From Streptomyces sp. cf386 (GTDB lineage Bacteria > Actinomycetota > Actinomycetes > Streptomycetales > Streptomycetaceae), in NCBI RefSeq assembly GCF_900103585.1, contig NZ_FNHV01000034.1, forward strand, positions 16,440 through 80,439: DNA of 64,000 bases. Direction: 5' to 3'. Positions 25,456 to 34,091 of this stretch are shown here, one piece after another. The translations under genes and the position numbers were made by a program. The notes below the pieces were generated by a model, which did no database searches, was not told where the DNA came from, and saw nothing but the letters and a program-made list of their open reading frames with translations. Each line of letters begins with the position of its first letter. Within the stretch, counting starts at the first letter, position 1.

Positions 25456-27438
25456 TCAGCGTGCGCGGAGTTCCGCGGCGGCGGAGGCCGCGAGGTCTTC
25501 GGCCATGGTGCAGAGCTCGTCCGTCGGCCGGTGCCCGCCGATTTCCAGGCGGACCATCTCGGCGGCGGTCTCGGCGTCCCGGCCGCTGTACCTGCGGTAC
25601 TCGACGAAGGCCGTACAGGTGTCGCCGTCGTCGTTCGGTTCGATGATCGTGCGGTATCCGCTGAGTTCGACGGCGGTGGCGCCGTCCTCCGCGGACTTGG
25701 GCTGGTCGCGGAAGAAACTCACCTCCGCATCCAGCTCGTCCACATCGCTCGACCACTCGCAGCTCCAGTCCGCGACACCGACCTCCGGCACGTCGACCTT
25801 GAGGCCCGGAACGACGGAGAGCGCCTTGGCGTCGAGCAGTTCGCAGGCGTTCGCCCAGGCCAGCGACGCGCGCGGGTAGGCCGGTGAACGGCGGCGGAGC
25901 TCACCCTGGTTGAGGACCTCGGCCGCGCTCGTGGCGGCCTTCTCGGCGACCGTGCACAGGGTCGCGTTGCCGCCGACCACGGAGCCTTTGCCCATGTTGA
26001 CGCGGACCCCGACCAGGGTGTCCTCGGTGTCGCCGTCGGACGTCAGCAGCAGGTTGCACTCGTCGCTCTCGGCCTGCTCATCCCGGATGCCGATCCGCCC
26101 GACGGTGCGCGAGGGCGTCGATCCCTCGGGTGGCGAGCCCCGGCGCAGGCTGATCGAGACGTCGATCCGGGTCTTGTCGTCGATGCTCACGAGTACGTCG
26201 CATCGGTCGAAGTTCCCGTAGTCGACGTCGACCACGACTTTCCCGTCGCTCTTCCCGTCACCGAACTGTTCGAGAGCGGCGGGGTCGGTCAGGGCACACA
26301 CGTCGGCCGTGTGCGGGTCGCCGATCAGGGCCCGCGGTTCGCCGTCCGAGGCGTCCTCGTCCAAAGTGCTCTGGCCGGGCCTGGGGGTGGCCTTCCCGTC
26401 GTCGCCGTAGTCGGGAATGACGGCGAGGCCCAGCGCGAGTACGGCGGTGATGCCGAGCGCGGCGGCGATCAGCGGTCGGCGGCGCGGGCGGCCGGGGACG
26501 GTGGGTGCCGGGTCCCTGGGGGGCGTCGGGTCGGACCCGGCGACCTCCTCCAGGAGCCGCTTGACCTCGACGGCGTCGGGGCGTTGCCGGGGGTCGCGTT
26601 GGAGCATGGCGGTGAGTACGGGGTACAACGGGCCCACGGCGGCGGCGTCCAGCTCGACGACGCCCTGCTCGGCCTTCCAGTACCGCAGCCGCTCGGCTTC
26701 CTCGCCGTCCGTGTCTGTCCCGGCGGGGCCGGCGGCCTCGTCGTCGAGTGCGTCACCGCGCGGCGGCGCGCCGGTGACCAGTGCGTGGAGGGCGGCGGCG
26801 AGGCAGAAGACGTCCGAGGCCGGCCGGGGGACGTTGCCCCGGGCCAGTTCGGGGGCGGCGTAGTCCGGTGTGAAGCTGTACGGGCCGTTGACGGTGATGG
26901 TCTCGGTGCCGCCGACCCGATAGGCGGCACCGAAGTCCAGTAACTTCGCGGCCCCGTGCCGAGTGACGCCGATGTTGGCGGGCTTGACGTCGCAGTGGAC
27001 GATGCCGGCCTCGTGCAACGCGGCCAGCGCGTCGGCGAGTTGGGCACCGATGCGGGCCGCCCGCTCGGGGGAGACCGTCGGCTCGCGGTCCAGGCCGCCG
27101 CCGAGGACGTACTCCATGACGAACCAGTACGTCTGTGACCCGGCTCCGCCCTTCGGCCCTGCCTCTGCCCTGTCCTTCGACACGGCACCGTCCTGCGCCA
27201 CGGTCACGACGTCGAACAGGGTCACCACGTGCGGGTGGTCGCGGAACTTGGCCATGGCGCGCGGTTCGCCGAGCAGCCGCCGCACGGCGGTCTCGCTCGC
27301 GCTGTCGGTCCGCTCCGGTTTCAGCGCGACGTCCTGGCCCACCACGGTGTCGTGGGCCAGCCACACATCGCCGCCTCGCCCTGTGCCGATGACCTCCTTG
27401 AGGACATAGCGGTCGGCGAACTGGTCCCCGGAACGCAC
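25456..27438 (-). CDS. Transmembrane Ser/Thr protein kinase with duplicated extracellular domain
   Basis: A 660-residue Hanks-type kinase on the minus strand. The kinase domain shows IGTGRGGDVWLA, VALKPE, HCDVKPANIG (His148, so HCD for HRD) and LLDFGAAYR. An acidic insert near residues 240-260 precedes a membrane span at about 325-345 (PLIAAALGITAVLALGLAV). The outside part holds two similar modules, each opening with a Cys-containing motif (VCALTDPAALEQFG and ANACELLDAKALSVVPG) like DUF3558-type lipoprotein domains. The GTG at 27438 follows GAGGGGGA. It diverges from the alginate lyase gene. Confidence 0.88.
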   Translation of the reverse strand: MRSGDQFADRYVLKEVIGTGRGGDVWLAHDTVVGQDVALKPERTDSASETAVRRLLGEPRAMAKFRDHPHVVTLFDVVTVAQDGAVSKDRAEAGPKGGAGSQTYWFVMEYVLGGGLDREPTVSPERAARIGAQLADALAALHEAGIVHCDVKPANIGVTRHGAAKLLDFGAAYRVGGTETITVNGPYSFTPDYAAPELARGNVPRPASDVFCLAAALHALVTGAPPRGDALDDEAAGPAGTDTDGEEAERLRYWKAEQGVVELDAAAVGPLYPVLTAMLQRDPRQRPDAVEVKRLLEEVAGSDPTPPRDPAPTVPGRPRRRPLIAAALGITAVLALGLAVIPDYGDDGKATPRPGQSTLDEDASDGEPRALIGDPHTADVCALTDPAALEQFGDGKSDGKVVVDVDYGNFDRCDVLVSIDDKTRIDVSISLRRGSPPEGSTPSRTVGRIGIRDEQAESDECNLLLTSDGDTEDTLVGVRVNMGKGSVVGGNATLCTVAEKAATSAAEVLNQGELRRRSPAYPRASLAWANACELLDAKALSVVPGLKVDVPEVGVADWSCEWSSDVDELDAEVSFFRDQPKSAEDGATAVELSGYRTIIEPNDDGDTCTAFVEYRRYSGRDAETAAEMVRLEIGGHRPTDELCTMAEDLAASAAAELRAR

Positions 27439-27503
27439 GGATCTTCCCCCTCGGTCGAGTCCGGAACGCACACGGCCCTGGGCCGTACGTACAGGTCGAA
27501 CCT

Positions 27504-27529
27504 ACTGCGTACGGCGGACCGTACGCAGT
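27504..27529. promoter_or_regulatory. 26-bp perfect palindrome between kinase and lyase
   Basis: ACTGCGTACGG-cgga-CCGTACGCAGT, eleven perfect pairs, sits in the 224-base divergent gap, 66 bases before the kinase start and 134 before the lyase start. It could be an operator for a dimeric regulator of both genes or an RNA hairpin in the kinase leader. Confidence 0.6.
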
Positions 27530-27588
27530 CTCTACCCAGAGCCTCCATCAGTCGCACTCATGCGCGGAAATAGGGGGATCACGGGCTA

Positions 27589-27602
27589 CGGGACCCCTCC
27601 CG
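27589..27602 (-). promoter_or_regulatory. CGGGAGGGGTCCCG motif on the minus strand, upstream of the kinase
   Basis: An exact copy of the 14-bp motif read on the minus strand. It lies 151 bases upstream of the minus-strand kinase start and has the same orientation relative to that gene as the other copies have to theirs. Confidence 0.5.
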
Positions 27603-27662
27603 CCAGGGGCGCCTACGGTACGCGTCTGTACCGACCGTCAACCCGACAGGAGGAGTCCCTCC

Positions 27663-28445
27663 ATGCCCAGAACGCGGACCCTTGTGCTGGCCGGCATCAC
27701 CGCGGCCGTCTCGACCGTCACGCTCACGCTGTCCGCCCACGCCGGCGCGGCGACCCCGAACGGACGGCCGGCCGACCGGTGCACGCACCCCGCCGAGGCC
27801 CTCGATCTGACGAACTGGAAGCTCACGCTGCCGACCGGTGACGACGAGGACCCCACCGAGATCACCCAACCCGACCTGGCGACCTTCTCCGCCGATCCCT
27901 GGTTCCGGGTGGAGACGGACTGCGCCGCCGTCAGATTCCGGGCCGCCGTCAACGGCGTGACGACCGGAGGGTCCAGCTACCCGCGCGCCGAGCTGCGGGA
28001 GATGACCGACGACGGCGACGACGAAGCCGAATGGTCCACCACGGACGGCACCCACACCCTCGTGGTCAGGGAGGCGTTCACGGCACTGCCCGAGGAACGG
28101 CCGTGGGTGGTCGGCGCGCAGGTGCACGGCGGGGACGACGACGTCACCGTCTTCCGCCTCGAGGACAGCAGCCTCTACATCACCGACGGCGACGAGCGCC
28201 ATCACCACCTCGTCACCGACGACTACGAGCTGGGCACCGAGTTCGAGGCCAAGTTCGTGGCCGAGGACGGAGAGGTCGACGTGTACTACAACGGCCGGCG
28301 GCAGACCACGATCTCCCACGACGGCGACACCAACTACTTCAAGGCGGGCGCCTACACGCAGGCCAACTGCGACAACTCCGAGCCGTGCGACGACGACAAC
28401 TACGGCGAGGTCCGCATCTCCCGCATCAAGGTCACCCACTCCTGA
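27663..28445 (+). CDS. Secreted polysaccharide lyase family 7 (alginate lyase)
   Basis: A 260-residue exported enzyme. A signal peptide covers about residues 1-30 (twin Arg-free n-region, hydrophobic core LVLAGITAAVSTVTLTL, AHAGAA). The PL7 fold is shown by its three conserved blocks: YPRAELRE (Arg108), QVH (Gln153, His155) and YFKAGAYTQ (Tyr225). In PL7 these carry the catalytic Gln/His/Tyr/Arg for beta-elimination of alginate. It is a single-domain protein without a carbohydrate-binding module. A GGAGG site precedes the ATG. It is set among kinase genes without other sugar genes. Confidence 0.92.
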   Translation: MPRTRTLVLAGITAAVSTVTLTLSAHAGAATPNGRPADRCTHPAEALDLTNWKLTLPTGDDEDPTEITQPDLATFSADPWFRVETDCAAVRFRAAVNGVTTGGSSYPRAELREMTDDGDDEAEWSTTDGTHTLVVREAFTALPEERPWVVGAQVHGGDDDVTVFRLEDSSLYITDGDERHHHLVTDDYELGTEFEAKFVAEDGEVDVYYNGRRQTTISHDGDTNYFKAGAYTQANCDNSEPCDDDNYGEVRISRIKVTHS

Positions 28446-28452
28446 CGGATTC

Positions 28453-28466
28453 GGGAGGGGTCCCGG
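28453..28466 (+). promoter_or_regulatory. CGGGAGGGGTCCCG motif between lyase and kinase
   Basis: An exact copy, beginning eight bases after the lyase stop and 63 bases before the next kinase start. The context TTCGGGAGGGGTCCCG is identical to the copy at 24554-24569. It could act as a weak terminator for the lyase or as a control site for the kinase. Confidence 0.5.
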
Positions 28467-28515
28467 CAGGTGCGTGCCACCGTGACGATGACCGAGGGCA
28501 CGGAAGGGGCGGCCG

Positions 28516-29628
28516 ATGTCGGGGGACACGACGAGCGCGGAGGGGACTCTGCTGACGAGGGGGCAGCGGATCAACTCCGCGCTCGTCGTGGACCGTCGGC
28601 TGGGGGAGGGCGCCTTCGCCGAGGTGTACCGGGTACGGCACCACATCCTCGGCTGGCAGGCGCTGAAGCTCTTCAAGCACGTGGCCTCGCTGGAGGCGAC
28701 GTCCAGGATGTTCGACGAGGCCCGCATCCTCTCCACCCTGGGACACCCCAACATCATCCGGGTGTTCGACGCGGGCACCGTGCAGACGTCCGAGGGCGTG
28801 CGCGGCTACATCACCATGGAGTACGTCGCGGGCGGCAGCCTGGAGCGGCTGGTCGCCTCCCACTCCGGGGCGGTACCGGTCGGCGAGGCCGCGGCCGTGC
28901 TGCGGCAGGCCGCCGAAGGGCTCGCCGTCGCTCACGAGCGGCAGCACCCCATCGTGCACCGCGATCTGTCGCTGGCCAACGTCCTCATCACCTACGACGA
29001 GTCCGGGCTGCGGGTGAAAGTGAGCGACTTCGGCCTGGCCAAGGAGACCGACCCGGGCACCATGGCGGCCAGCGCCCAGGGGACGGTCGCCTATATGCCG
29101 CCGGAGGTGCTGCGTCGCGGCACGGGCTACTCGTGCGCGGGGGACGTGTGGGCGCTGGGCACCATCGCGTACTTCCTGCTCACCGACCACTTCCCGTACG
29201 ACGGCGGCGATCCGGTGCAGTCCTTCTCCTTGGAGAGGTTCAAGCGCCCGCTGCCGCCGCCGAGCACCTTCAACGACGACGTGCGACCGGAACTGGACAG
29301 CCTGGTCACGGACATGCTGCGGACCGACCCGGCCGACCGGCCCGCCACGGCCCGCGAGGTCGCCGAACGGGCCGTGTCCCTGCGGCCCCCGCCGGGCGCG
29401 CGGCCGGCACGGCCCGGTTCTGCGGCCGTACAGGGGGCGGCCGAGTTGCGCTCCGGCGAGCAGCGGTCGGTCGAGGAGCAGATACGGGCAGCCGTCGAAC
29501 TCTCCCGTAAGCCGGGCCGACTGGCCGACGCCGCCAACCAGCTGGAAGAGGCAGTAAGCCGCCATCCCCGGCTTCGGGAACGGCACCTGGCCCGGCTGAT
29601 GACGTGGCGCCGGGGGGTGGTCATGTGA
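28516..29628 (+). CDS. Soluble Ser/Thr protein kinase with HRDLS catalytic loop
   Basis: A 370-residue kinase without a membrane span. Seen: RRLGEGAFAEVYRV, the ATP-binding Lys in WQALKLF, VSDFGLAKE, YMPPEVLRRGTGYSCAGDVWALG. The catalytic loop is HRDLSLANV (His148, Asp150): the Lys of the usual HRDLKxxN is Ser, as in some tyrosine kinases that also lack it. Asp and Asn are kept, so it may be active. The C-terminal helix (IRAAVELSRKPGRLADAANQLEEAV) resembles a short TPR. It leads the J-like, GrpE-like and Hsp70 genes. Confidence 0.88.
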   Translation: MSGDTTSAEGTLLTRGQRINSALVVDRRLGEGAFAEVYRVRHHILGWQALKLFKHVASLEATSRMFDEARILSTLGHPNIIRVFDAGTVQTSEGVRGYITMEYVAGGSLERLVASHSGAVPVGEAAAVLRQAAEGLAVAHERQHPIVHRDLSLANVLITYDESGLRVKVSDFGLAKETDPGTMAASAQGTVAYMPPEVLRRGTGYSCAGDVWALGTIAYFLLTDHFPYDGGDPVQSFSLERFKRPLPPPSTFNDDVRPELDSLVTDMLRTDPADRPATAREVAERAVSLRPPPGARPARPGSAAVQGAAELRSGEQRSVEEQIRAAVELSRKPGRLADAANQLEEAVSRHPRLRERHLARLMTWRRGVVM

Positions 29629-29642
29629 ACGGGCCCGACACA

Positions 29643-29750
29643 CAGGCAGCGGACACATGGGCGGCGACCACATGGGCGTCGGCCACATGAGCAACGGACG
29701 CACGAGCAACGGGCATACGGGCAGCGGACGTATGGAGAGCGGATGGACAA
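29643..29750 (+). repeat. 15-bp tandem repeats of the GHM type in a gene gap
   Basis: About seven imperfect 15-bp units beginning CGGACACATGGGCGG, CGACCACATGGGCGT, CGGCCACATGAGCAA and decaying downstream. In one frame they would code GHMGG-DHMGV-GHMSN, the same pentapeptide pattern as the conservon kinase tail 20 kb away. That frame does not match the following gene. The array fills most of the 114-base gap and reaches the next start codon. Confidence 0.75.
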
Positions 29751-30963
29751 CACGACTGCGGGTGGCCGGATGGGTGAGCCGTCCGCTGTTCGACCCGGCA
29801 CCGGAAACCTGTCCCGCTTCGCGGACCTGGCCGGGACGCGGCTGTACCGGGACAACGCCTTCGCCGTCACCGGGCTCCCGGTGGACGCGCGAGGACGTGC
29901 CGTGCGGCAGCACAGACAACGGCTGGAGGCCCGGCTCGCGGTGCAGGACACCCTGCCCGCGGACCCGGAGTCGCCCCTGGCGGGCGGGCACCGCAGGGAC
30001 GAGGTCCGGGCCGCCTTCGAGGAGTTCCAGGATCCACGACGACGGCTGGTCGACGAGCTGTTGTGGCGGTGGGGCGAGCCCGGCCCCGACTGCGGCTGCC
30101 CTCCGTCCGTGCACGAGGAGCACGACGACGCGGTGCGCTTCCACGCCATGGCGTTGGAAGCGGAGGCCGGAGGCGGTCACACCAGCACGGACGGACGGGA
30201 CAACCTCTGGCGGGGCGCGGCCGGCGGCTGGGGACTGCTGTTGGAACGCCCCGAGTTCCGGCACCACATAGCCCACCGGATCATGGTGTTGGACGATCCG
30301 AGGCTGGGCGAGCACTCGGCGGACGACTTCCTCGCCGCGCTGCCCCGCCTCCTCGTCTCCCCCTTCCGCGAACTCGCCGCCGACCCGGAATTCCGGCCGC
30401 GGCTCGCCGGGGTCTGCGCGGGCTGGGCGGAACACGAGGCGTTCGCGGGGCTCTTCGCCGAGCTGTTCGAGGAGACCGTGGAGGAGACGGTCGAGGAGAT
30501 CTCCGACGGTCTGCTGTCCGCGAAGCGGCACCAGGAGGCCGGACGGTACGGGGATGCCGTTCTGGCCATGCGGAGACAGGTCCTCCCCACCTTCGAACGA
30601 CTCGGGGACTTCCGGGCGTTCATCTCGGACTGGCGGTACGAGGAGGTCGCGCACATCGTCGCGGTGGGCCTGAACAACCTCGCGGTGGCGCTCGCCGACC
30701 ACCACCTGTACAAGCGGCCGAGCGCCAAGCAGCGGCAGACGATGGTCGAGCTCACGGAGGCGGCGTACGAGATCGCCCCGGACCGCGACGTGGCGGGCAT
30801 CGAGGCCAACTGGGACGCCATCCACTCGCAGTTCGGGGAGTACGCCCGCTCCGTCGACGCCGGGGGCATCAGCGACCTGTGGGGCGGCCTGCGACTGAGC
30901 TGCTTCCTCGTCTTCCTCGTCATGGTGCTCCCCGCCCTGATCGCGTACTGGGTCAACAGCTGA
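29743..30963 (+). CDS. J-domain-like membrane-anchored co-chaperone candidate
   Basis: A 406-residue protein with no confident family. The N-terminal part (LYRDNAFAVTGLPVDARGRAVRQHRQRLEARLAV, then AFEEFQDPRRRLVDELLWRW) has the spacing of a divergent J-like helical region, including a DPRRR turn, but no HPD triad. The middle is helical, with an acidic EETVEETVEE run. A single hydrophobic span ends the chain (CFLVFLVMVLPALIAYWV), so it would be tail-anchored. It stands between the soluble kinase and the GrpE-like and Hsp70 genes, which supports but does not prove a co-chaperone role. Confidence 0.6.
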   Translation: MDNTTAGGRMGEPSAVRPGTGNLSRFADLAGTRLYRDNAFAVTGLPVDARGRAVRQHRQRLEARLAVQDTLPADPESPLAGGHRRDEVRAAFEEFQDPRRRLVDELLWRWGEPGPDCGCPPSVHEEHDDAVRFHAMALEAEAGGGHTSTDGRDNLWRGAAGGWGLLLERPEFRHHIAHRIMVLDDPRLGEHSADDFLAALPRLLVSPFRELAADPEFRPRLAGVCAGWAEHEAFAGLFAELFEETVEETVEEISDGLLSAKRHQEAGRYGDAVLAMRRQVLPTFERLGDFRAFISDWRYEEVAHIVAVGLNNLAVALADHHLYKRPSAKQRQTMVELTEAAYEIAPDRDVAGIEANWDAIHSQFGEYARSVDAGGISDLWGGLRLSCFLVFLVMVLPALIAYWVNS

Positions 30964-31020
30964 GTCGCCGGTGCCCCACGAGGACGGCACACCAGAGGAC
31001 GGCACAAAAGGAGGACAACC

Positions 31021-31548
31021 ATGCACCGCCCGGTGACTCCCCAAGTACGGGACGCGCTACGCCAGTTGAGGCATCCCCCGGAGTTCCGCATCGCCCGCCC
31101 GCCGCTTGAGCCGGCCCACGTCGAGTGGGCGGCGGCTTTGCTCGCTGAGGTCGAGGCCGCCGAGGCCCTCGCGGAGCGGGTCCGCACCCCGGAGGGCGCC
31201 GGGACCGACGCGTTGCTCGGGGCCGCCGTCGGTATCTGGCGCGCCCTGCGCAAGCTCGACCAGGGAACCGGCCCGCTCTCGGCCGCCGATCTGCGGCAGG
31301 TGCGCCGCCAGGTCCACGCGAGCCGCCAGGCGCTCCTCGACGACGGGCTGGAGATCCAGGAGCACGACGGCATGCCGTTCGACTCCGGGCAGTCCCTGGA
31401 GGCCCTGGTGTTCCAGGACGAGCCGGGACTGGACCGCGAGACGGTGCTGGAGACCGTACGGCCGTCGGTCTACTTCCGCGGCGAACGCATCCAGATGGGC
31501 CAGGTCGTCGTCGGCAGGCCCGCGCCCGAGCAGACGCCCGGCACGTGA
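31021..31548 (+). CDS. GrpE-like nucleotide exchange factor candidate
   Basis: A 175-residue protein. A long helical N-terminal half (EWAAALLAEVEAAEALAERV, LRQVRRQVHASRQALLDDGLEIQEHDGMPFD) is followed by a small beta region near the end (ETVRPSVYFRGERIQMGQVVVGRP). This has the order and shape of GrpE, whose final beta domain contacts the Hsp70 ATPase. The gene stands 22 bases before the Hsp70 gene. Sequence similarity to housekeeping GrpE is weak, so the call rests on shape and context. Confidence 0.6.
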   Translation: MHRPVTPQVRDALRQLRHPPEFRIARPPLEPAHVEWAAALLAEVEAAEALAERVRTPEGAGTDALLGAAVGIWRALRKLDQGTGPLSAADLRQVRRQVHASRQALLDDGLEIQEHDGMPFDSGQSLEALVFQDEPGLDRETVLETVRPSVYFRGERIQMGQVVVGRPAPEQTPGT

Positions 31549-31569
31549 ACGACCAAGGAGACCACGACC

Positions 31570-34068
31570 ATGCGCGAGACCATCGACTTCGGAATCGACC
31601 TCGGCACCACCAACAGCGCCATCGCGGTGGCGGAGGACGACGGCGTACACGTCATCAAGAACAACGACGGCTGGGACTTCACGCCGTCCGCCGTGTGGCT
31701 GCCCAAAGAGGGGGTGAGCCATGTCGGCAGGCGGGCCCGGGAGCGCACGGAGAACGATCCGGACAACGCCTACGCCGAGTTCAAGCTGGAGATGGGGGCG
31801 GCCGGCGCCAGGCGGCACTTCCAGCGCGCGGGCGTTTCGCTCACCCCCGAGGAGCTCTCCGCCGAGGTGCTCAAGTCCCTGCGCCAGGACGCCGCGTACG
31901 AGTACGGGTACCAGCCGGAGGCGGCCGTCATCACCGTCCCGGCCTCCTTCGCGCTCAACCAGAACAACGCCACCAGCACGGCCGCCGCCCTCGCCGGGCT
32001 GGGCGAGCACTGCCCGCTGGTGCAGGAGCCGACCGCGGCCGCCATCGCCTACGGCGTGCAGGACGTCTCCGAATCCGCCCACTGGATGGTGTTCGACCTG
32101 GGCGGCGGCACCTTCGACGCGGCCCTGATGAGCAAGCGCGACGGCGAGCTGCAGCTCATCCAGCACGCCGGTGACCCCTATCTGGGCGGCAAGCTCATCG
32201 ACTGGGCCCTGGTCGACGACCTGCTGGTCCCGGCCGTCCGGCGCGACCTGGGCCTGCCGGACTTCGCCCGCAACAACGCGCGCTGGCGCAGGAGCTTCGC
32301 CAAGCTCAAGCTGGAGGCCGAGAACGCCAAGATCGCGCTGTCCCGAACGCCCTCGGTGGAGATCTCCGTCGACCTCGACGACGGCGACGGCGGCACCGAG
32401 CCCTTCGAGTACGTCCTGACCCGGGGCGCCCTGGACGACCTGGCGCTGCCCTTCTACACCCGCGCCATCCGGCTCTGCCGTGACGCGCTGGCCGAGAGCT
32501 CCCTGCGCCCCGACCACATCGACCGGCTGCTCCTGGTGGGCGGCGCGACCCTCAGCCCCGGCCTGCGCGAACTGCTCGCCGACCCGGTCGAAGGCCCCGG
32601 CATCCCCCTCGACCACAGCCAGGACCCCACCACCGTGGTCGCGCGCGGCGCCGCCGTGTTCGCCCGGACGATCCGGCTGCCCAGGAAGCCGCAGCAGGCC
32701 GCGCCGGGCGAGTTCGCGATCGACCTCCACTATCCGGCGCAGTCCGTCGACACCACCGGCATCCCGGTCTCCGGCAAGGTCAGCAGCGGCAGCGCGGTGG
32801 ACTGGACGCGGTACACCGTCACCCTGAGCAACCCCGACGGCCGCCCGCCCTTCCGCGGTCCGCGCACCGAACTCGGCGCCGACGGCACCTTCTACACCGA
32901 GGTGGCCATCGACGCCGACACCCGGTCCCGCTTCACCGTGGAGCTCACCGACACCGCGGGCACCCGGCGGAACCTGGCCGGGGACACCTTCTCCATCAGC
33001 CACGCGGCCGTCGTCCCCGGCGACGCGGTGCTCACCGGCACCCTCGGCATCGGCAAGGCCGACGGCACCTTCGACCCGCTGCTGCGCAAGGGCACCACCC
33101 TGCCGGCCCAGGTGACCAAGCCGTACCGGACGACCATCCCGCTGCGCCGTGCCCAGCCGGACGCCGTCATCCGCATCCCGCTGCTGGAGGGCGAGCGCAG
33201 GCGCGCCGACCGCAACACCCGGGTCGGGCTGATCGAGATCCGCCCGCGCGACATCCGGATCGACCTGCCCGCCCAGAGCGAGGTCGAGGTGACGTTCGAG
33301 ATCCAGGCGAGCAACCGGGAGGTCCTCGTCACCGCCGACATCCCGCTGCTGGAGCAGCAGTTCGAGGCGACGATCAACCGCTCCGAGCTGCTGGCGCCCG
33401 AACACGCCGAGCTCGTGGACCGCCTGCACGATCTGGAACAGCGGGTACGTCTCCTGCAGGACCAGGCGGAGGACGTGTTCTCGGACCAGGCGCGGGAACA
33501 GCTGGAGGACCTCTCGGAGCAGAAGACCCTCCCGCAGCTGCGCAAGGAGGTCGACGCGGCGGCCGTCGACACGGGTGCCGCCGTCACCAGCGAGCGTCGC
33601 ATCCGCGATGTGGAAGCCCAGCTCGACGACATCGAGCAGGCGATCGAGATCCCCGGGCTGCAGCGCGAGCTGTGGGATCTGCTCAGCTCCTGCGAGGACG
33701 TCGTCGAGCAGGTCGGCGGCGGCGCGTCGGACCGCCGGGAGCTGCAGAGCCTGCGCGACCGGGCCGGTTCGCTCGGCGACGACGCCTCTCCGGCGGATCT
33801 GCGGCGGCTCATCAAGCGGGCCGGGGACTTCCACGTCGAGTTGCTGCGCCGTACCGACCAGTGGGAGTACGTGGTCTTCCACGCGTTGGTCGAGATGCGC
33901 GACGACATGTTCTCCCGCGCACAGGCGGACGCCGCGATCCTGGAGGGTCGCCGTGCCGTCGCCGCGGGGAACCGCCGGGCCCTCGCCGGGGTCAACGAGC
34001 GGCTGCGCCGACTGCTGCCGCCGGGGGCCGTGGATGAGGCCGAGCGGCTGTCCGGCGGCATCAACTAG
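31570..34068 (+). CDS. Non-canonical Hsp70 family protein (DnaK-like)
   Basis: An 832-residue Hsp70. The ATPase domain occupies residues 1-370: GIDLGTTNSAIAVAED, VITVPASFALNQNNAT, VQEPTAAAIAYG, VFDLGGGTFDAAL, LLVGGAT. From about 385 the substrate part departs from DnaK: a beta-rich section resembling an immunoglobulin-like insert, a region with RTTIPLRRAQPDAVIRIPLLEGER, and a long helical C-terminus lacking the EEVD or acidic DnaK tail. It is well over the 610-640 residues of housekeeping DnaK. It follows the GrpE-like gene and its own kinases, suggesting a dedicated, phosphorylation-linked chaperone. Confidence 0.9.
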   Translation: MRETIDFGIDLGTTNSAIAVAEDDGVHVIKNNDGWDFTPSAVWLPKEGVSHVGRRARERTENDPDNAYAEFKLEMGAAGARRHFQRAGVSLTPEELSAEVLKSLRQDAAYEYGYQPEAAVITVPASFALNQNNATSTAAALAGLGEHCPLVQEPTAAAIAYGVQDVSESAHWMVFDLGGGTFDAALMSKRDGELQLIQHAGDPYLGGKLIDWALVDDLLVPAVRRDLGLPDFARNNARWRRSFAKLKLEAENAKIALSRTPSVEISVDLDDGDGGTEPFEYVLTRGALDDLALPFYTRAIRLCRDALAESSLRPDHIDRLLLVGGATLSPGLRELLADPVEGPGIPLDHSQDPTTVVARGAAVFARTIRLPRKPQQAAPGEFAIDLHYPAQSVDTTGIPVSGKVSSGSAVDWTRYTVTLSNPDGRPPFRGPRTELGADGTFYTEVAIDADTRSRFTVELTDTAGTRRNLAGDTFSISHAAVVPGDAVLTGTLGIGKADGTFDPLLRKGTTLPAQVTKPYRTTIPLRRAQPDAVIRIPLLEGERRRADRNTRVGLIEIRPRDIRIDLPAQSEVEVTFEIQASNREVLVTADIPLLEQQFEATINRSELLAPEHAELVDRLHDLEQRVRLLQDQAEDVFSDQAREQLEDLSEQKTLPQLRKEVDAAAVDTGAAVTSERRIRDVEAQLDDIEQAIEIPGLQRELWDLLSSCEDVVEQVGGGASDRRELQSLRDRAGSLGDDASPADLRRLIKRAGDFHVELLRRTDQWEYVVFHALVEMRDDMFSRAQADAAILEGRRAVAAGNRRALAGVNERLRRLLPPGAVDEAERLSGGIN

Positions 34069-34091
34069 TCGGCGGGGAGAAGGAGTTGAAG

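Noticed and set aside
29657..30271. A plus-strand frame starting in the GHM repeat and running into the J-like gene
   Set aside because: After the repeat it becomes an Arg/Pro/Ser shadow of the J-like gene in another frame; it may, however, be the trace of an older repeat protein.
28432..31044. An 870-codon minus-strand frame opposite the soluble kinase and J-like genes
   Set aside because: No domain, low-complexity composition, and the plus strand is clearly coding.
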